64,000 bases of DNA, from assembly GCA_029945375.1 (NCBI GenBank), contig CM057058.1:3100001-3164000 (forward strand), given 5' to 3'. The position numbers and the translations under genes were made by a program. Under the pieces are notes generated by a model. That model searched no databases and had not been told where the DNA came from. It was given only the letters and a program-made list of their open reading frames with translations. Positions 36,189-48,519 of the stretch are shown in pieces; the first letter of the stretch is position 1; each line of letters opens with the position of its first letter. The DNA comes from Agaricus subrufescens (taxonomy: Eukaryota > Basidiomycota > Agaricomycetes > Agaricales > Agaricaceae).

Positions 36189-37481
36189 TCATGCGTGACT
36201 ATGTACAATATCGAAACTCATGAAATCTCTAGCACAGATCACATCGTATCCATATTCGCTTGCAGCTAGATCGGCGATAGTTGCCATTATTTTTTGTGCT
36301 TCTTTCGAGCCGTCACCCGGATATCGGGAAGAAAAATGATTGAGTACAAGCTTTTTGGCGCGTATTCGTTTAGCGAAGGCACCGGCCATTTGGGGCGTGG
36401 AGTGACCTCTTGACTTCGCTCGTTCCTCGACTGAGGCGTATGTATCTGTACTCTTTGTTGAGGGATCTATCCCAGGAAGGTGGGCATTTGTTGCCTCATG
36501 AATCAATAAATCTGCGTCGTATGCAAGTGGGATTATCGGTGAAGGATCGTACGTGTCGCCGAGGATTACTAGTTTGCGACCTTCTCTTCTAGGAGGCCCA
36601 TGTAAGACAGTACCATCTGACAGTTGCACAGATGAGCCCTGTTGTAATTGTTGCATAACTGACATCGGGGTTTTCGTTCTTTTGATATGCGGGATATATT
36701 CTTTCGGGTCTATCTTTCCGGGTATCGGGAATTCATGTACAACGTAGCCAACGCAGGGTACTGAATGTTGGATTGGTGCTGCGGAAATCGACAAAAGAGC
36801 ATCTTTGTATATGTTGCTCCAAATGCCATCGGATTGAATGAAGTTATTTCCCTCTTTTTCAAACGGCAGCCGCAGAAGGCTGGTATGGTCTCCATTTTTG
36901 GGGTCCGATATAGAACGCAGTTCATGTATAACGTATTCTCCTTCTAAAATCGTGTGCGTGTACGACAGCGCAGTGCGGACATAAGCTCGAATACCGAGAG
37001 GACCATAAATTTCTACCACCTAGGGTCGGTCAATTGGGATGCCATGGATATCGTAAAGACTGTATGGGCTTACAGGTGTCATAGCGGACCGCTGAGATCG
37101 CGGATCCTCGAATCCGTCTGCTGTGCCACCAGCCCCGTTCAAACAACTCGCGAGTAGAGGCACAATTCCGGCAACGTGGTCAGCTTAGTATCGCGAAACA
37201 TTCCGTCAGTAATCCGAAGTAGTATGAATCAAAAAAAAAAAACTACCGTGCATGTGCGTAATGAAAATTTTCTTGATCCTGCCCATCTTGACATTACTCG
37301 TCTTTTGGATCCGGTGTTGCGTTGCTTCACCACAGTCGAACAGCCACACATCACCATTGACTCGCAAAGCCAATGAGGAATGATTTCTTGTTAGCGAGGG
37401 TTGAGCAGATGCCGTACCCAAGAACGTGAGATGTATTGGACCGATGGATATTGCTGATGCTTTTGGATTTGAAGTGGTCAT
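36189..37481 (-). CDS. Ribonuclease Z, short form (tRNA 3'-processing)
   Basis: This metallo-beta-lactamase-fold nuclease removes 3' trailers from tRNA precursors. It starts [20 protein letters not shown] and continues [20 protein letters not shown]. The metal motif ITHMHGDH is split by an intron after MHG, and [18 protein letters not shown] follows. Later elements are [65 protein letters not shown] and [14 protein letters not shown]; the last gives the final metal histidine. The size (about 400 residues) and single catalytic domain fit the short ELAC1-like form. The first intron contains an A-run. Confidence 0.93.
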
Positions 37482-38783
37482 GGGTAGATGAGATCGGTGT
37501 GAAATTTGACGCTATGAGTCTATGACTGACACTCTAATATCATTATATCAAACACCGAGCCATGTGATAGAAATGAATCACATTACACAAACCGAATATG
37601 ATTACCAGATCATTTTGCCCATAAGTTATGAGCTTAAGTGTCTCAAATCGTACTTTGACTGGTGAACGGTGGCAACAATGACAGTAGCAGAGTGAGGTAA
37701 CTGAATTGAACTAAAGCGAACAAGAGATACAGAAAGCCGCATGATAAGCTACACTAACGGACGAATGATCGAACAAATACATGGAAAACTCCGAGGGCAG
37801 CAGGAACCGAATCGAGGGTATGAAACAGGCAAAAAGTCCAGGTGCAAAGAAAAAAAAAGGGAAGACTAATATAAAAAAAAGAAGTAGAGGCAAACTTGTC
37901 CGCCATTATGGTTAACCAGTAGGAATGTCCAAAAGCGAGAATGATGAATCCCTAATTTAACGCCGACAACGCCGAGTTCATGTTTCGAACGGCTGGACAT
38001 GTCGTCAAGAGCTACAGACACAACTACAGATGGTCGTAAGTGCATCGAACGCAAACATAACAGGGATCTTCCTTACAGGTCGCTCAATTTACCACACTTG
38101 ATGCATTGCGTCTTCTATTGTTTGGGTGAGCACGTTATAATATAGATCGCAAGCAGGATAAGAGCTCACGAACCTCAGAACGCGTTGTCGATGGTATCTG
38201 TAGAGAATTGGCGTCGCATTGGACGCTAAGACGGTTTGGCATGGCCAATGTCGAGTTATTGGGGGCCATGAGCAAGGAGATGAAGAGTGAGTAGAACTGA
38301 CTGGGCATGAGTGGTCAGGACTCTTTAAGTAGCCTCCATATATATGCCCAAGCTCAATAGCCTCTACAAGGGAAGTAGAGTAGGTCCGACTTATTGGCCT
38401 TTGCACAGCACCCGAAATGCATTCCGGTAGGCCATCTGCTATGGCATCTAAGAGCAATACTTGTCACCCATAGAGATTCAGTGCTTTTCTCAACAGCAAT
38501 CCTCTTGAGGGCGTCGTCGCTGACTCATAGCTACATTCCTTGATGACGAACGCGGCCCAGGTAATTTTTGTATGACTCGTGTCTTCGGAGAACGGGCATG
38601 ATTCATTTTTTTTTATTAGCATTTCCGATTAGCGACATTTTGGCCGTAGTATGGCAGAAATACTGAAAACGTGCCACGTTATGGAAACGAAACTGCTGTT
38701 AAGGTGTAGTAACCGGTAGAGTTGGAGTCCGCGGCGGTAGGAATGAACGCCTGAAACCGGGCTATTAGTGTAGTTACATACAG
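37482..38783. other. 1.3-kb intergenic region, no gene recognised
   Basis: It lies between the tRNase Z start and the PEX14 stop, both minus strand. A 122-codon minus-strand frame at 38089-38457 begins MLLDAIADGLPECISGAVQR, but it resembles nothing I know and has no splice partners. T- and A-rich runs near 37850 and 38606 are noted. Confidence 0.45.
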
Positions 38784-40032
38784 TTAAAAGCTAAAACCAT
38801 GCCTGTTTAAGACAAGCCCTTTTAGTGCGCGGATTTCTCGACGCAGCTGTTCTTCTATGGGGCCCAAATTGCTGCTGCCTCCCGTCATCGGGGGTTTATA
38901 AGGCGTGTATAGTTGTGAGGCGATGTACCCTGTAAACTCTGAAAGACTCGGCAGAGCGTTTTGAAAAGGGGTTGATTGGATAAGTAAGTTTTTGGGGAGG
39001 GCTAGGTTGAGAGAAGATAGAGACGAGACCACGTCGGAGGGGTCGGGAGGAAGGGGCGGTAAGTAGGTCCAGCGTGAGTGAGCCCGAGAGTCCTGAATTG
39101 TTGAAAGGGGAGCCAATGGAGGGTCTGCTGTGAATGAAGGGCACGAGCAAAGGGCTTCCCAGAGATCTTGCTATTAGGGTGATTAAGACAGGGTATTGAC
39201 TGCCGTTACTTGCTCCTCACCTCATACTTCTGACCTTGAACCGATGTTAAGAAAGGGATTTTTTCCTCCATATATTGAAAGAGTTCTTGAGTTGTTGGCT
39301 GTTGATCATGGTCCCCCGCCCGGTTAAAGTCATTCAATCCACAGCGAAGTAAAGACACAGGAAAAACCTTCTCGTATTGAACTTGCTGGTCGCCAAAAGA
39401 GCTCGCAATGTCGTGAAGAGAAGAACATTTCGAGTATTCAGGCGGCTCTCTCCATTTCTCTGCTTTCGGTAAGATCGACAGCGATTCTGCTTGTTCTTCT
39501 TTGAAGGAAGAAAGAGACGTCGTCAACCGTCTCATGAGATTGATATGGTGGGTCCTGAGGGAATGCCGTGCCATATAAGACTGTGAGATTCGAGGAAGCA
39601 GAAAACGCTAGGTAGACAATGACGTAACCGTGAACACTCGGTGCAGGTCAGACTCACGTAGTAGACGAAGATAAGGATGGCAGCCCCGCCCGTGAACCAA
39701 GTGAGCACTCTTGAGATACCTAATAGCAGACTCGAGATATTTGAGGGAGGGGGCTGTGGATACGTTCGGGGTGGAACTAGTGGGGCTGGAGAGGCCTGGA
39801 CAGTATTCAATGCGGGTCAACTCCCCGATAAGCAAGACCTCACTACATCTTTCAGCAGAGAATCTATTTCGTGCTCGCGAAGGCCTTTTTCGAGCAGAAA
39901 CTGGCGTTTGGCGGCGTAGTCTCTCGCCGCTACTTGGGGCGACTGAAGAAAGGACAGCGCTTTGGAGAGCAAGGACGACCTGTCCTCGGCGTCCTGGGGG
40001 CTGGCTGTGTCGGGGGCGTCGTCTGGCGACAT
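38784..40032 (-). CDS. PEX14: PEX14, peroxisomal import docking protein
   Basis: The start at 40032 gives MSPDDAPDTASPQDAEDR, directly before the conserved Pex14 N-domain: SSLLSKALSFLQSPQVAARD followed by AAKRQFLLEKGLREHEIDSL. This domain binds Pex5 WxxxF motifs. A proline-rich linker (PPRTYPQPPPSNISSLL) leads into one membrane segment, VLTWFTGGAAILIFVYY. Later exons give HHINLMRRLTTSLSSFKEEQ, a coiled region, and finally PIEEQLRREIRALKGLVLNR, a typical Pex14 C-terminal helix. Pex14 is part of the docking and translocation pore of the peroxisome. Only 79 bp separate its ATG from that of VPS17. Confidence 0.9.
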
Positions 40033-40111
40033 GGGGAAGGCTGGGGAGTGAGGCTTACATAAGCGTGCTGTAGAACTAATGAATTGGCATTGAGGCGCCG
40101 CAACAGCAGCC
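40033..40111. promoter_or_regulatory. Very short shared promoter region, PEX14/VPS17
   Basis: The two start codons are 79 bp apart on opposite strands. Unless one transcript starts inside the other gene, both core promoters must fall in or overlap this interval. No TATA box is seen. Confidence 0.5.
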
Positions 40112-42386
40112 ATGTTCGATCCTCTGAACTCGACCGTAGCGTTTGGCGGCCAAGATCCCTCCGACGCTCCTCCATGGCCGACAACCCCGCATCCCCCAGG
40201 CTCTCCGATTCCCAATCTTCGGCCTGCCCCAAGTCCCGGCCCCGATGAGGGACCTACTCCTGGTCTGTACGGCAGGGTACCTCAGATTTATGGGCAGCCT
40301 GAGGCAGGCCTCATATCTCCTAGGGACATCACTGCCTCCAACGGCGCAAGCTTTGAACCGCCAGAGCCCTACCTCAAGGTCCGACTCAGTGGCCTCGATA
40401 GGAATCGTCGAGACGTTCTCATCAAGTTCGACGCTCAGGCAAGCCGTTCTCACCTAGCGTATTCGTCCACAACGCATATTTATTAGCCTCGTTAGACCAA
40501 TCTGACCAATTTCACTGGCACTACGTATCGCAATGTATCCAGATCATACTTGGAGTTCCAGCAGTTCTATGAATCCATTGTTCAAAACAACCCGCAAACC
40601 ATCATTCCCGGTCTCCCCCTAGCACAGACTTCGGCGCCTACTGACGAGGAGGACGACCGTCTCGTAAAGATTATGCTCCAACGATGGATGACGCGAGTCT
40701 GCGAGGACCCCATCCTGGTACACGACGAAGATCTTCGCGCTTTCATAGAGAACGATTTCGGATATCAACCTATCCCGCGGCCACGGAAGAAAACTTCTTC
40801 TGGATTTAGCCTTATGAGGAGGCATGTCCCCGATGAGGATGAAGAACTACAACGAGCCAGATTCGAACTGACCAAATTGGAAGGCCAATTTTTCGATGCC
40901 GCGAAAGCCGTAGATAAATTAGCCGTCACCCGTAAAGGTCGGTTGTCTCTGCCAACAAAACAGAAATTTTTTTTCACGGCTGTGCTTTACTCGCTACAGG
41001 CCTTGCCACCGCACACGCAGATATGGGTAACAGGCTCATAAACGTGGCAACCACAGAAGCCCATCCACCTCTTGCGAATGCATTGCGTAAGTTGGGCCGT
41101 GCATGGCATAGCCTCACCGATCTGGACCAGGCGCAAGCTATTAGCGAATGCGTGATTCTTGCTGATTCACTAGGATACCAAGGAATGAATGCTAGGTCAG
41201 CGAAAGAAACTCTGCAGATGCGGACCGGTGTTTTAGAAGAATACCAAGCTGCTGTCAAGACGACCATATCCAAACGGCGGCATATTGAACGCTTGAAAGC
41301 AAGTTCTAACATTCGGCCAGAAAAGGTCGACGAGGCCTTGGCCGATATGGAAGAGGTAGATATGATCCGTATTTCGGGGTTAATTTCTAACACTAAGTGC
41401 CATCTCAGGCTGATCGTTACGAGCAAATACTTTCAAGAAGGGCTGAAGGGATATCGCAGAACCTGCACCGCGCCCTTCAAACACACAACCGCTATGCCAA
41501 CGATGATATCACAACCGCTCTCATTGAACACGCAAGGTCCTCGATTATGTACGAAAGACAGTTATTGAAGGAGCTGGAAGCTCTAAGATCGGACGTTGCA
41601 AGCGCGGCGCAAAAGGTTCTTCCAGCAAGTGGCCCACCGAAACCCACCGTCGTCCCGCCTCTTGAAGACTACTATGATAGCCGTCGTTTTGTGCCCCCTG
41701 CACCACCTACGAACGGCCTCCATACCCCGTCACCGAATGTACCAACACCTCCGCATACCTCTTTCAATACCGGTGTTTCTACTTATTCCACTATGAGACC
41801 ACCTCATTCCTCCGATCCTTTAGCAGCTTCACAAGGCTCTTTTGGAAATACTTCTCAAGTTGCCCGTGTCCAATCTCCATCACCTTCAGCCTCAACTGAC
41901 CCGTTGAGTGCGGGTCCTTCGTCATCCCGTTCGGTGTCTTCAACTCCACAGCAAATACTATCACCTGCATCGACTTCATCAGCCAGTTTCCAGACGCGCC
42001 CACTTTCGCCACCTGTAAATCGAACATCGTCACCTTCTCCAGCGTCGCCGATGCAACCGCCATTGTCTGGTACCTCGACACCCAGATCACCACTTCATGA
42101 ACCACCTCTGAGCAACAACCTCGTTGATGGTACCAAGTCCATGTATATCACTCCTCCATCCGCCGCATCGCAACCCTTTGATCCTTTGCGAAGTGGTCCG
42201 CCCATTCAGTCTACTACTTCGTCACCTCTACAACCTGGCCTGACAGGGAGTCAACAACAAAATGCTGGATTCAACTCATTCGCACAAGTCAGGCCACATC
42301 AAATGTCTCAATCTATGCGTGTTCAGCCTACGAGGCCGAGGTTGGACGCTAGGGAGGCAGCTAGCAAACTGGCTAATATGTTTTGA
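40112..42386 (+). CDS. VPS17: VPS17, retromer SNX-BAR sorting nexin
   Basis: The start is MFDPLNSTVAFGGQDPSD. The PX domain runs from YLKVRLSGLDRNRRDVLIKF over an intron to TNLTNFTGTTYRNVSRSYLE, QQFYESIVQNNPQTIIPGLP and LQRWMTRVCEDPILVHDEDL. The BAR-type helical region includes ELTKLEGQFFDAAKAVDKLA, ANALRKLGRAWHSLTDLDQA and NLHRALQTHNRYANDDITTA. A long Ser/Pro-rich tail ends RLDAREAASKLANMF. In fungi Vps17 pairs with Vps5 and bends endosomal membrane to form recycling tubules with the Vps26-29-35 trimer. The disordered tail of about 230 residues exceeds that of the yeast protein. Confidence 0.92.
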
Positions 42387-44164
42387 TTAGTCTATGAAAA
42401 CTCGGGAGCTATATGCTGAGTTTTTTTTTTTTTTGCACAACATCTTGCTCGGTCTACGTGCCGCCAGTTTGTTGTCTTCGTTTATGGTGTCATTTCCTAT
42501 GTTCATTTGGATGTATCTTTCACCTCAATACCAATTTTACAATGACCGTTTGAAAATATGATAATAGACTTTGTTCTTGGATTATAAGATAAGCTTTATG
42601 AAAATCACCGTTTGTGTCTACTTCTCCCGTCTCCCCGTGACGTCTCGCCCATGATACATATACGGTAATGCCTAGCCCATTTCTTGTATTACTGAGACCA
42701 ACCTTGAAGCTCTGAGGTGCATCCTCCACGGGCAGAAACTACTATCCATGGTGAAAGGTGTATAGTGACATTATGTACGGCGTCCGTGTCTATGCTCAGT
42801 TGCAGTAACACCGTGATGTACAGTCCATGATATCACTCTTGCTAGTTTCTTTTCCTTCTCGACGAAACATGCTTAATTACCAGGTGTTGACTGCACAGCT
42901 GGTAATTTCCTATCGTCGGATTTTTATCAAGAAAGCTGTCCTAGTTTCTAGCAGTGATTCGTTTTCAACTTGTTCGGGCCTGCCCTCCCTTACCTTCGCT
43001 CCCCGAAGCCAGGCTCAAAACCTTGCGACATTCGACGGGGCGTTTCGAACTGGCGTTTTGTTACAGTGAGTACCTCACCTCACTTTGCTCGTTTTGAGTT
43101 TTTCCTATTCATAGTAGCAGGATCTTCCCGCATACAAGTATAGTAGTACTAAGCCCTCTTCTTGATCCTAATAACCCAATTGACAAGGTGATCCGGTTGT
43201 AATAAAAAGAGAAATCACACTTACCACTACAGTAATTGGACTTCTTGATGACTTCACACACAGTACAATTCATGAAACAAGGTTTCAGTCAAGATGCCAA
43301 AAACCGAAGTTCTAAAATCATCTCATGTCTACTCTAAATTTTGATAAACACTTCCCCGAGCCCGCTACTGACGGCATATAGGGTAGTAGTGGTAGTTGAC
43401 CCTGGATATTCATCGATCATCTCCCACATCCCACCCTAGTACTACTTCAACCTCAAACGTCAAGCTGACTGTTTCAATTTAACCCAGGTCAGTTTGTCCT
43501 CAAAAAACAATTGACCGGGCCATACGTATCCACTACTACTTCGAGTTCCCACTATTTTTAGTGCAGATTAAAAATCTTCATCAAGAAAGGTGTGCCACGT
43601 TGCGTTGGAGCTACACTGCAGTAACCGACAGAATCAGCAGGTTTATTAAGAAGCGATTCCCATGGTGATTTACAAAGACGGTAACACAGCGAGTGGACCT
43701 CCATGATGGATCTTGTCGATCGTCAAGGAGTATTGCATGAAGTTCAAATATATAACAGTTCAGTTTAGGGTCGAAGAACAATGCTACGACGACACCTGGT
43801 GCCGCGAGACATTTTAACCGGGGCCTAGGGCTTAAGAGACCATGTCAACCCAGAATTGAGCTGTCAGAAAAAGAAGGATATTTAAAAAGAAAGGTCGGGC
43901 GGTTACGGGAGCTAGGCCCAAGGGTCATTTACAGGGATTGATAAACACACGCAAAACATCGATCGTAAAATCCATTGTTGCGGTTTCACTACCACATAGT
44001 ATTGACATCTGTCCTTAATATCGAAAACAAAAAGAAAGGTCCCAAAGTCTGCAAGGAAAAATAGTGTTACTAAAGGAATAGAAAAAGCGGAAAACAAGAA
44101 GAAATCAAGTCCTTAGGATGTTATAGGCATCCTCAACTCAGAAAGATACTCGACCCAAGCTACC
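42387..44164. other. 1.8-kb convergent intergenic region, no gene recognised
   Basis: This lies between the 3' ends of VPS17 (+) and the GH17 glucanase gene (-). It includes a 14-nt T-run at 42421-42434 just after the VPS17 stop. No open frame is convincing, and both neighbours may have long 3' UTRs here. Confidence 0.5.
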
Positions 44165-45913
44165 TCAAGGTGCGGCACAATCGGGTATTTTGATGTCCTT
44201 CAACGTACGGCTAAGGAACACTACGTTAGACGAATGGTCACAATGAGATATTTGCACACTTACTCTGCATTGAAGAGACCCCACCAGCCTTCAACACCGC
44301 CGAAGGTGATATCTTTCCATTTCTCATCGAAATATTCAAAGAAGAAATACCCGATATTGTTAGAATTTGCCTGGCAGACGAAGGTATCAAGGAAGATCTA
44401 ATGTAGGCGTCTTTCAATGCATATGCTTCTATTTGATGCGAAGGAAGATCGTACCTGAAGATTAGGTACTGAGGCATCGGAAGCGCCGTTATTAGCGTTC
44501 CCAGCATCCGAGGATTTCTAGCCGAAACTTGTGAGTCGGAGTACTATATGTGGGAGCTAGGTAACAAACCGTAGGCCAGCCAGTCTCTGCAATGTACATC
44601 TGGGGCTTGTTCGGTAATTGGGAAGCAGGTTGGACGTTGCTCTCGTCGAAAAACTGGAAAACCCAAGGTGCTGCGCCTTGTGCTGTTGTATTAGCGAACC
44701 AAGCATGCACGTTCGACATCTATGCAGGATCATTAAACCTCTCGGGCAACCTGGGTGCATCAATCACGCACTCCATATTCGACATCAGAAAGCACATCAG
44801 TGTTGAAGTAGCTTCCAGCATCAGAGTTTCCGATGGGAATTTTCTTGGATAATTGTAGTCCTTCAATCATTTGACGCGTATCGTCAATATTAGCTCTGAG
44901 GATAGCAGCGCCTAAAAGAATATTCAACAACCGCAGTTACCGCCCTAGTGGTCAGAAGTACCTTGTTGCCCAATAGCACTGTTCGGATCCTGGGCTCCAT
45001 GTGCGGTCAAATAACTAAGCGAGGGCGTAAGTCAAGTAATGGTTGTGGTACAGTTGGCACATACTTGAGCATAAATTCATTACCGACAGTAACACCGGCG
45101 ACGTGGTCGGCGCCATATGTCTGGAGCGCTTCTTTGATAGCGTCTCGTTGTCTCTCATATGGAGCATTGTCATCCGGAATAGGGTAGTTGCCCAGATAGA
45201 CTTGCATATCGACCTTGGTTTGTTTAATCGCCTCCAGCTGCCAAGGACATCATTGTCCAGAAGGGGTTAAGATAGTGAAGGGTCAACATACGACGATTGC
45301 ACTCTGGTTGCAGTCGGCACCATAGAGTCGAATGCGGGTAGTGAGCTGCGAGAGGAGCTAAAGAAGAAATGAGCCCCATCAAAGCGGCATACAAAGGCCG
45401 GGCCTCACCTGGATATCCTTGATAACGTCCTCTAATTAGAAAGAAAAATTGAAGATCAGGATCATGAGAAAGTGGAGCGCTTTAGTGAGCTCCACTCACC
45501 TAACGAATTTCCACAGTTGGGTAGCTGAGAACCTTCGGGGGTGTATGCGATCCCATAGAATGACTTGTGCAATCGCGAATCGAGTTCGAATTTACTCGGG
45601 TCACTGCCATCGCTCGGAGCGTTATCACCGGAACTATGACCAGGCTTCCCAGAATTACCGCCACTGTCGGAGTTGTGTTTGTGTGTGGCGAAATACCAGG
45701 CTATGACAGCGACAGCTACGAGCACTAGAAGGGCCAGAATTGACAGGATGACCTAGGAATAGCCAGGCAAGTGAAACTGCAGTGAGTCGACATTCAGCAA
45801 CAAGAGATCCCAAGACACACAATCCAAATCGACCTCTTCCGGCGGGCTTTCTCTTTTTCCAGCACAGAGGCCATCCCTGACGGTCCTTCGATATTCTGAT
45901 ATTTTTCTACCAT
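44165..45913 (-). CDS. Membrane-anchored GH17 beta-1,3-glucanase
   Basis: The start at 45913 gives MVEKYQNIEGPSGMASVLEK, a short basic cytosolic tail, then over an intron a single anchor helix VILSILALLVLVAVAVIAWY. A Ser/Gly-rich stalk leads to the GH17 domain: KSFYGIAYTPEGSQLPNCGN, TTRIRLYGADCNQSAIVLEA, GADHVAGVTVGNEFMLKYV (acid/base Glu in VGNE), YGMSNVHAWFANTTAQ, and QMYIAETGWPT (nucleophile Glu in AETGW). A final intron after GLFNA adds the usual family tail DRTLKDIKIPDC, with the stop at 44165. Such enzymes remodel cell-wall beta-1,3-glucan; the type II anchor places the domain outside the plasma membrane. At least eight exons are needed. Confidence 0.9.
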
Positions 45914-46812
45914 GGCGAGGTGTTATGTTGTCCGATGCGAGAAAAAAGTAATAGGGAACCACAATAGACAAAACGAAGTGCTAGCGAACGGTTGCCCGGC
46001 TGAAACGAAGACTACCGAAGGAGGGGTGAAAGCGATAGAAAACGGTATAAAGGAAGGACGGGGAAAGGGACCAAGGAGAGTACGTCGCACTCCGCGCCAA
46101 TTGCTAGGTAATGGAGGAGGAAAAGATGAGACGTGGAGCCTGGCTCGCAGGGTCTCTGCGTTGGCTTGACCGTAATGTGCGAAAATCTAAAGATAGAACG
46201 ACGTAACTTACTTTATACCGTTGCCGGTGTCATTTACCTAAGGGCCAACAGTCACATGCGAGGCCACAAGGAGTAAAGAGAACAACAAAGAGTGTCAGGT
46301 TCTTATCGATAGCGAGTCGGGGAGCCCAACGGCGTCCTCATTTCGAGTCAACTGGGGGGGAAAATCTCACACAGATCATGGCAACCCGGTTGAGTACCGC
46401 ATCCTGGGACCTGGAATTTGAAGCCACGATATTCACAAGTGGACGTAATTCCGACTTTCGGCCATACATTCAAGACCAAGTCAAGACCAAGTCAAGACCA
46501 AGAGAAGACCAAGAGAGGGGCTGCGGCCGCCGCCAAGGAAGGGGGTGACCATACATCGTAGTCTCAAACGAAATGATCGTATAGTCTGTATGACATCCTA
46601 ATCAGGTACCAAACCTTCTGCTGTAATTGACCACTGATGTAAGCCGATGGTCTCGGGTAAGATTGCTGCGGCGACCGAACAAATCCTGGTCATGTTGGAA
46701 CACACAAGTCTAATTTTGAGGGTCGTTTACTTAAGGGACCGTAAAAATCCTCTACACGGTACTACAAATTGAATTCTAGGCTCTACAGCAAAAATCAACG
46801 AAAATAATATAG
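45914..46812. other. 0.9-kb spacer between GH17 and RIB1 genes
   Basis: Both flanking genes are on the minus strand, so this is the promoter side of the GH17 gene and the 3' side of RIB1. It contains the 11-bp tandem repeat at 46470-46513. A plus-strand frame at 45912-46169 overlaps the GH17 start and is unsupported. Confidence 0.5.
46470..46513. repeat. Tandem repeat, four copies of an 11-bp unit
   Basis: Three exact copies of TCAAGACCAAG are followed by a fourth with two changes (AGAAGACCAAG). The array is intergenic. Confidence 0.9.
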
Positions 46813-48321
46813 TCAATAAACAGAGGGATCAGAGGCGGTATCTTCAAGCCAGAGGGGCAGCATATGTCCCATTCGTAGAACTTTCGTCCGCAAATATTTA
46901 TCAAGGTCCTCACCATGAACAATCCCACCACCTATGAGTGTGGCACCGGCCATCTTTTCCTTCTCAGCCTTTTGCTGCTGAGTAACCGCATCTTTATCTT
47001 TTCCCGTCAACTTCTGCTCGGCCTGATGCCTACGGTGCTGCCAACTCCGTGGGATCATAGGAACACGCTCGACTACTGTGATTCCTTCCGTTTTCAAGGC
47101 CTCCACCTTGTCTGGGTTATTTGTTAGCACACGGACTCCATCCTGTGAACCCAGCGCCAGATCGCGGAGGATGGCTCCAGCAATTTCGTATCCTCGCTCA
47201 TCCGCCTGATGTCCAAGCATGAGGTTTGCAGTGACGGTGTCATGACCCAGATCCTGGAGATTGTAGGCACGGATTTTAGAGAGCAGACCTATACCCCGCC
47301 CCTCCTGTCGGAGATATATGACCGCACCGCGGCCAGGTATAGTGGCGGGTTTTGACAAAGGATCGGAAGAGGAAACAGGGACGGGCTGTGATATTTGGCG
47401 GATGGCTTCATCTAGCTGCTCACCACAATCGCACCGCATACTACCAACTGTCTCTCCTGTGAAGCATTCCGAGTGAATCCGAATCAAGGGGGCTGGAATG
47501 GCAGCATTGTTAACCTGAAGGGATGGCCTTGCGGAATCAAACGGATCAGAAGGACGATGTGATGTCGCAGATAAGCGGCCGATGTAGGCTCCTCTCGTGA
47601 TTCGATCCATCTCGGTCTCGTTTTGATCCCAGACGGCATCAAGTGAGCGTGAGCGAATAGGAAGGACCGGTGTTGGGTTCTCTGATAATTGAGCGGGATC
47701 AATGACGATTGCAAGATGTTCTTTGTTGTCTCGGTTGTTATGATATAAGTGCAGAAATGCGGGACCATGCGGTGTTGGTATACGGGTGCGCGCCATGCAC
47801 TTGACCTCAAGGTCGGGCTTTGTGTCGGTGGATGACGAGGTGGAATGAGTAGTTTCCTCGGTGGTAGAGGCATGCGTGGAAATGAGCGACGGGCGGCGCT
47901 TCTTGGGAACAGGTGGGATATTATCGACCGAGTTCGAATCATCCGGCCGACGCGGAACGTCATTTTCCTCGGCCTCGGCCTTATTCGCAGCAGCCAAACG
48001 TTGGCGGCGAGGAGCCTGCTTGCTCACGTATGTGAAACGCTTTCTTTCTGTTTTGTTGGCAGCATCTTCTCCGGTCCAGTTGGTCCAGTCCCACGCGGCC
48101 TCTGCCTGGGGGAGCATGACGCCGGGGAAAAAGTCGTGGTGGTAGTGGTTGCGAGTGACGTGGGGGCCCGATGCGGCCGCAGCAGCGATTAGGAGGGGGT
48201 CGAGGACCGCATCTCTGCGTGGGAGGGTCCGTGGGGTCGGACGGGTGGGGGCGGTGAGGATATCGAGGAGGGCGAGATCGGAGGCCTCGACGGGGCTGGA
48301 GGAGTGGTGAAGGGCTCGCAT
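46813..48321 (-). CDS. RIB1: GTP cyclohydrolase II (riboflavin synthesis)
   Basis: This is a single-exon gene of 502 residues. The enzyme opens the GTP ring to give the first riboflavin intermediate. The catalytic core starts at about residue 270: PLIRIHSECFTGETVGSMRC then DCGEQLDEAI, giving the three zinc-binding cysteines (C-x10-C-x-C). It continues GAVIYLRQEGRGIGLLSKIR, AYNLQDLGHDTVTANLMLGH, QADERGYEIAGAILRDL and GVRVLTNNPDKVEALKTEGI. The N-terminal 180 residues are Pro/Ser-rich, as often in fungal Rib1, with a short ordered piece HHDFFPGVMLPQAEAAWDW. The C-terminus extends past the bacterial enzyme (MLPLWLEDTASDPSVY). It has no ribA-type fusion to DHBP synthase. Confidence 0.94.
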   Translation of the reverse strand: MRALHHSSSPVEASDLALLDILTAPTRPTPRTLPRRDAVLDPLLIAAAAASGPHVTRNHYHHDFFPGVMLPQAEAAWDWTNWTGEDAANKTERKRFTYVSKQAPRRQRLAAANKAEAEENDVPRRPDDSNSVDNIPPVPKKRRPSLISTHASTTEETTHSTSSSTDTKPDLEVKCMARTRIPTPHGPAFLHLYHNNRDNKEHLAIVIDPAQLSENPTPVLPIRSRSLDAVWDQNETEMDRITRGAYIGRLSATSHRPSDPFDSARPSLQVNNAAIPAPLIRIHSECFTGETVGSMRCDCGEQLDEAIRQISQPVPVSSSDPLSKPATIPGRGAVIYLRQEGRGIGLLSKIRAYNLQDLGHDTVTANLMLGHQADERGYEIAGAILRDLALGSQDGVRVLTNNPDKVEALKTEGITVVERVPMIPRSWQHRRHQAEQKLTGKDKDAVTQQQKAEKEKMAGATLIGGGIVHGEDLDKYLRTKVLRMGHMLPLWLEDTASDPSVY

Positions 48322-48519
48322 GGGGCGGGGGGGAGTACTCAGAGTGGTCAGGGATGGGAGAAATCGATACGTGTAGCGTATAAGTATCTGACCATTGGCG
48401 AGTGCGGGAGCGGTTATATAAGCTCAAGCCGAGCCGGTGCAATGATGATCAACCGCAGGGGTTGCGGCCAGATCTCTTAGTAACATGATTTCTCCCGTCT
48501 CCTTCAATGGCTCCGTAGT

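Noticed and set aside
45912..46169. Plus-strand frame of 85 codons starting next to the GH17 ATG
   Set aside because: It lies in the GH17 promoter, has basic low-complexity text and no splice or homology support.
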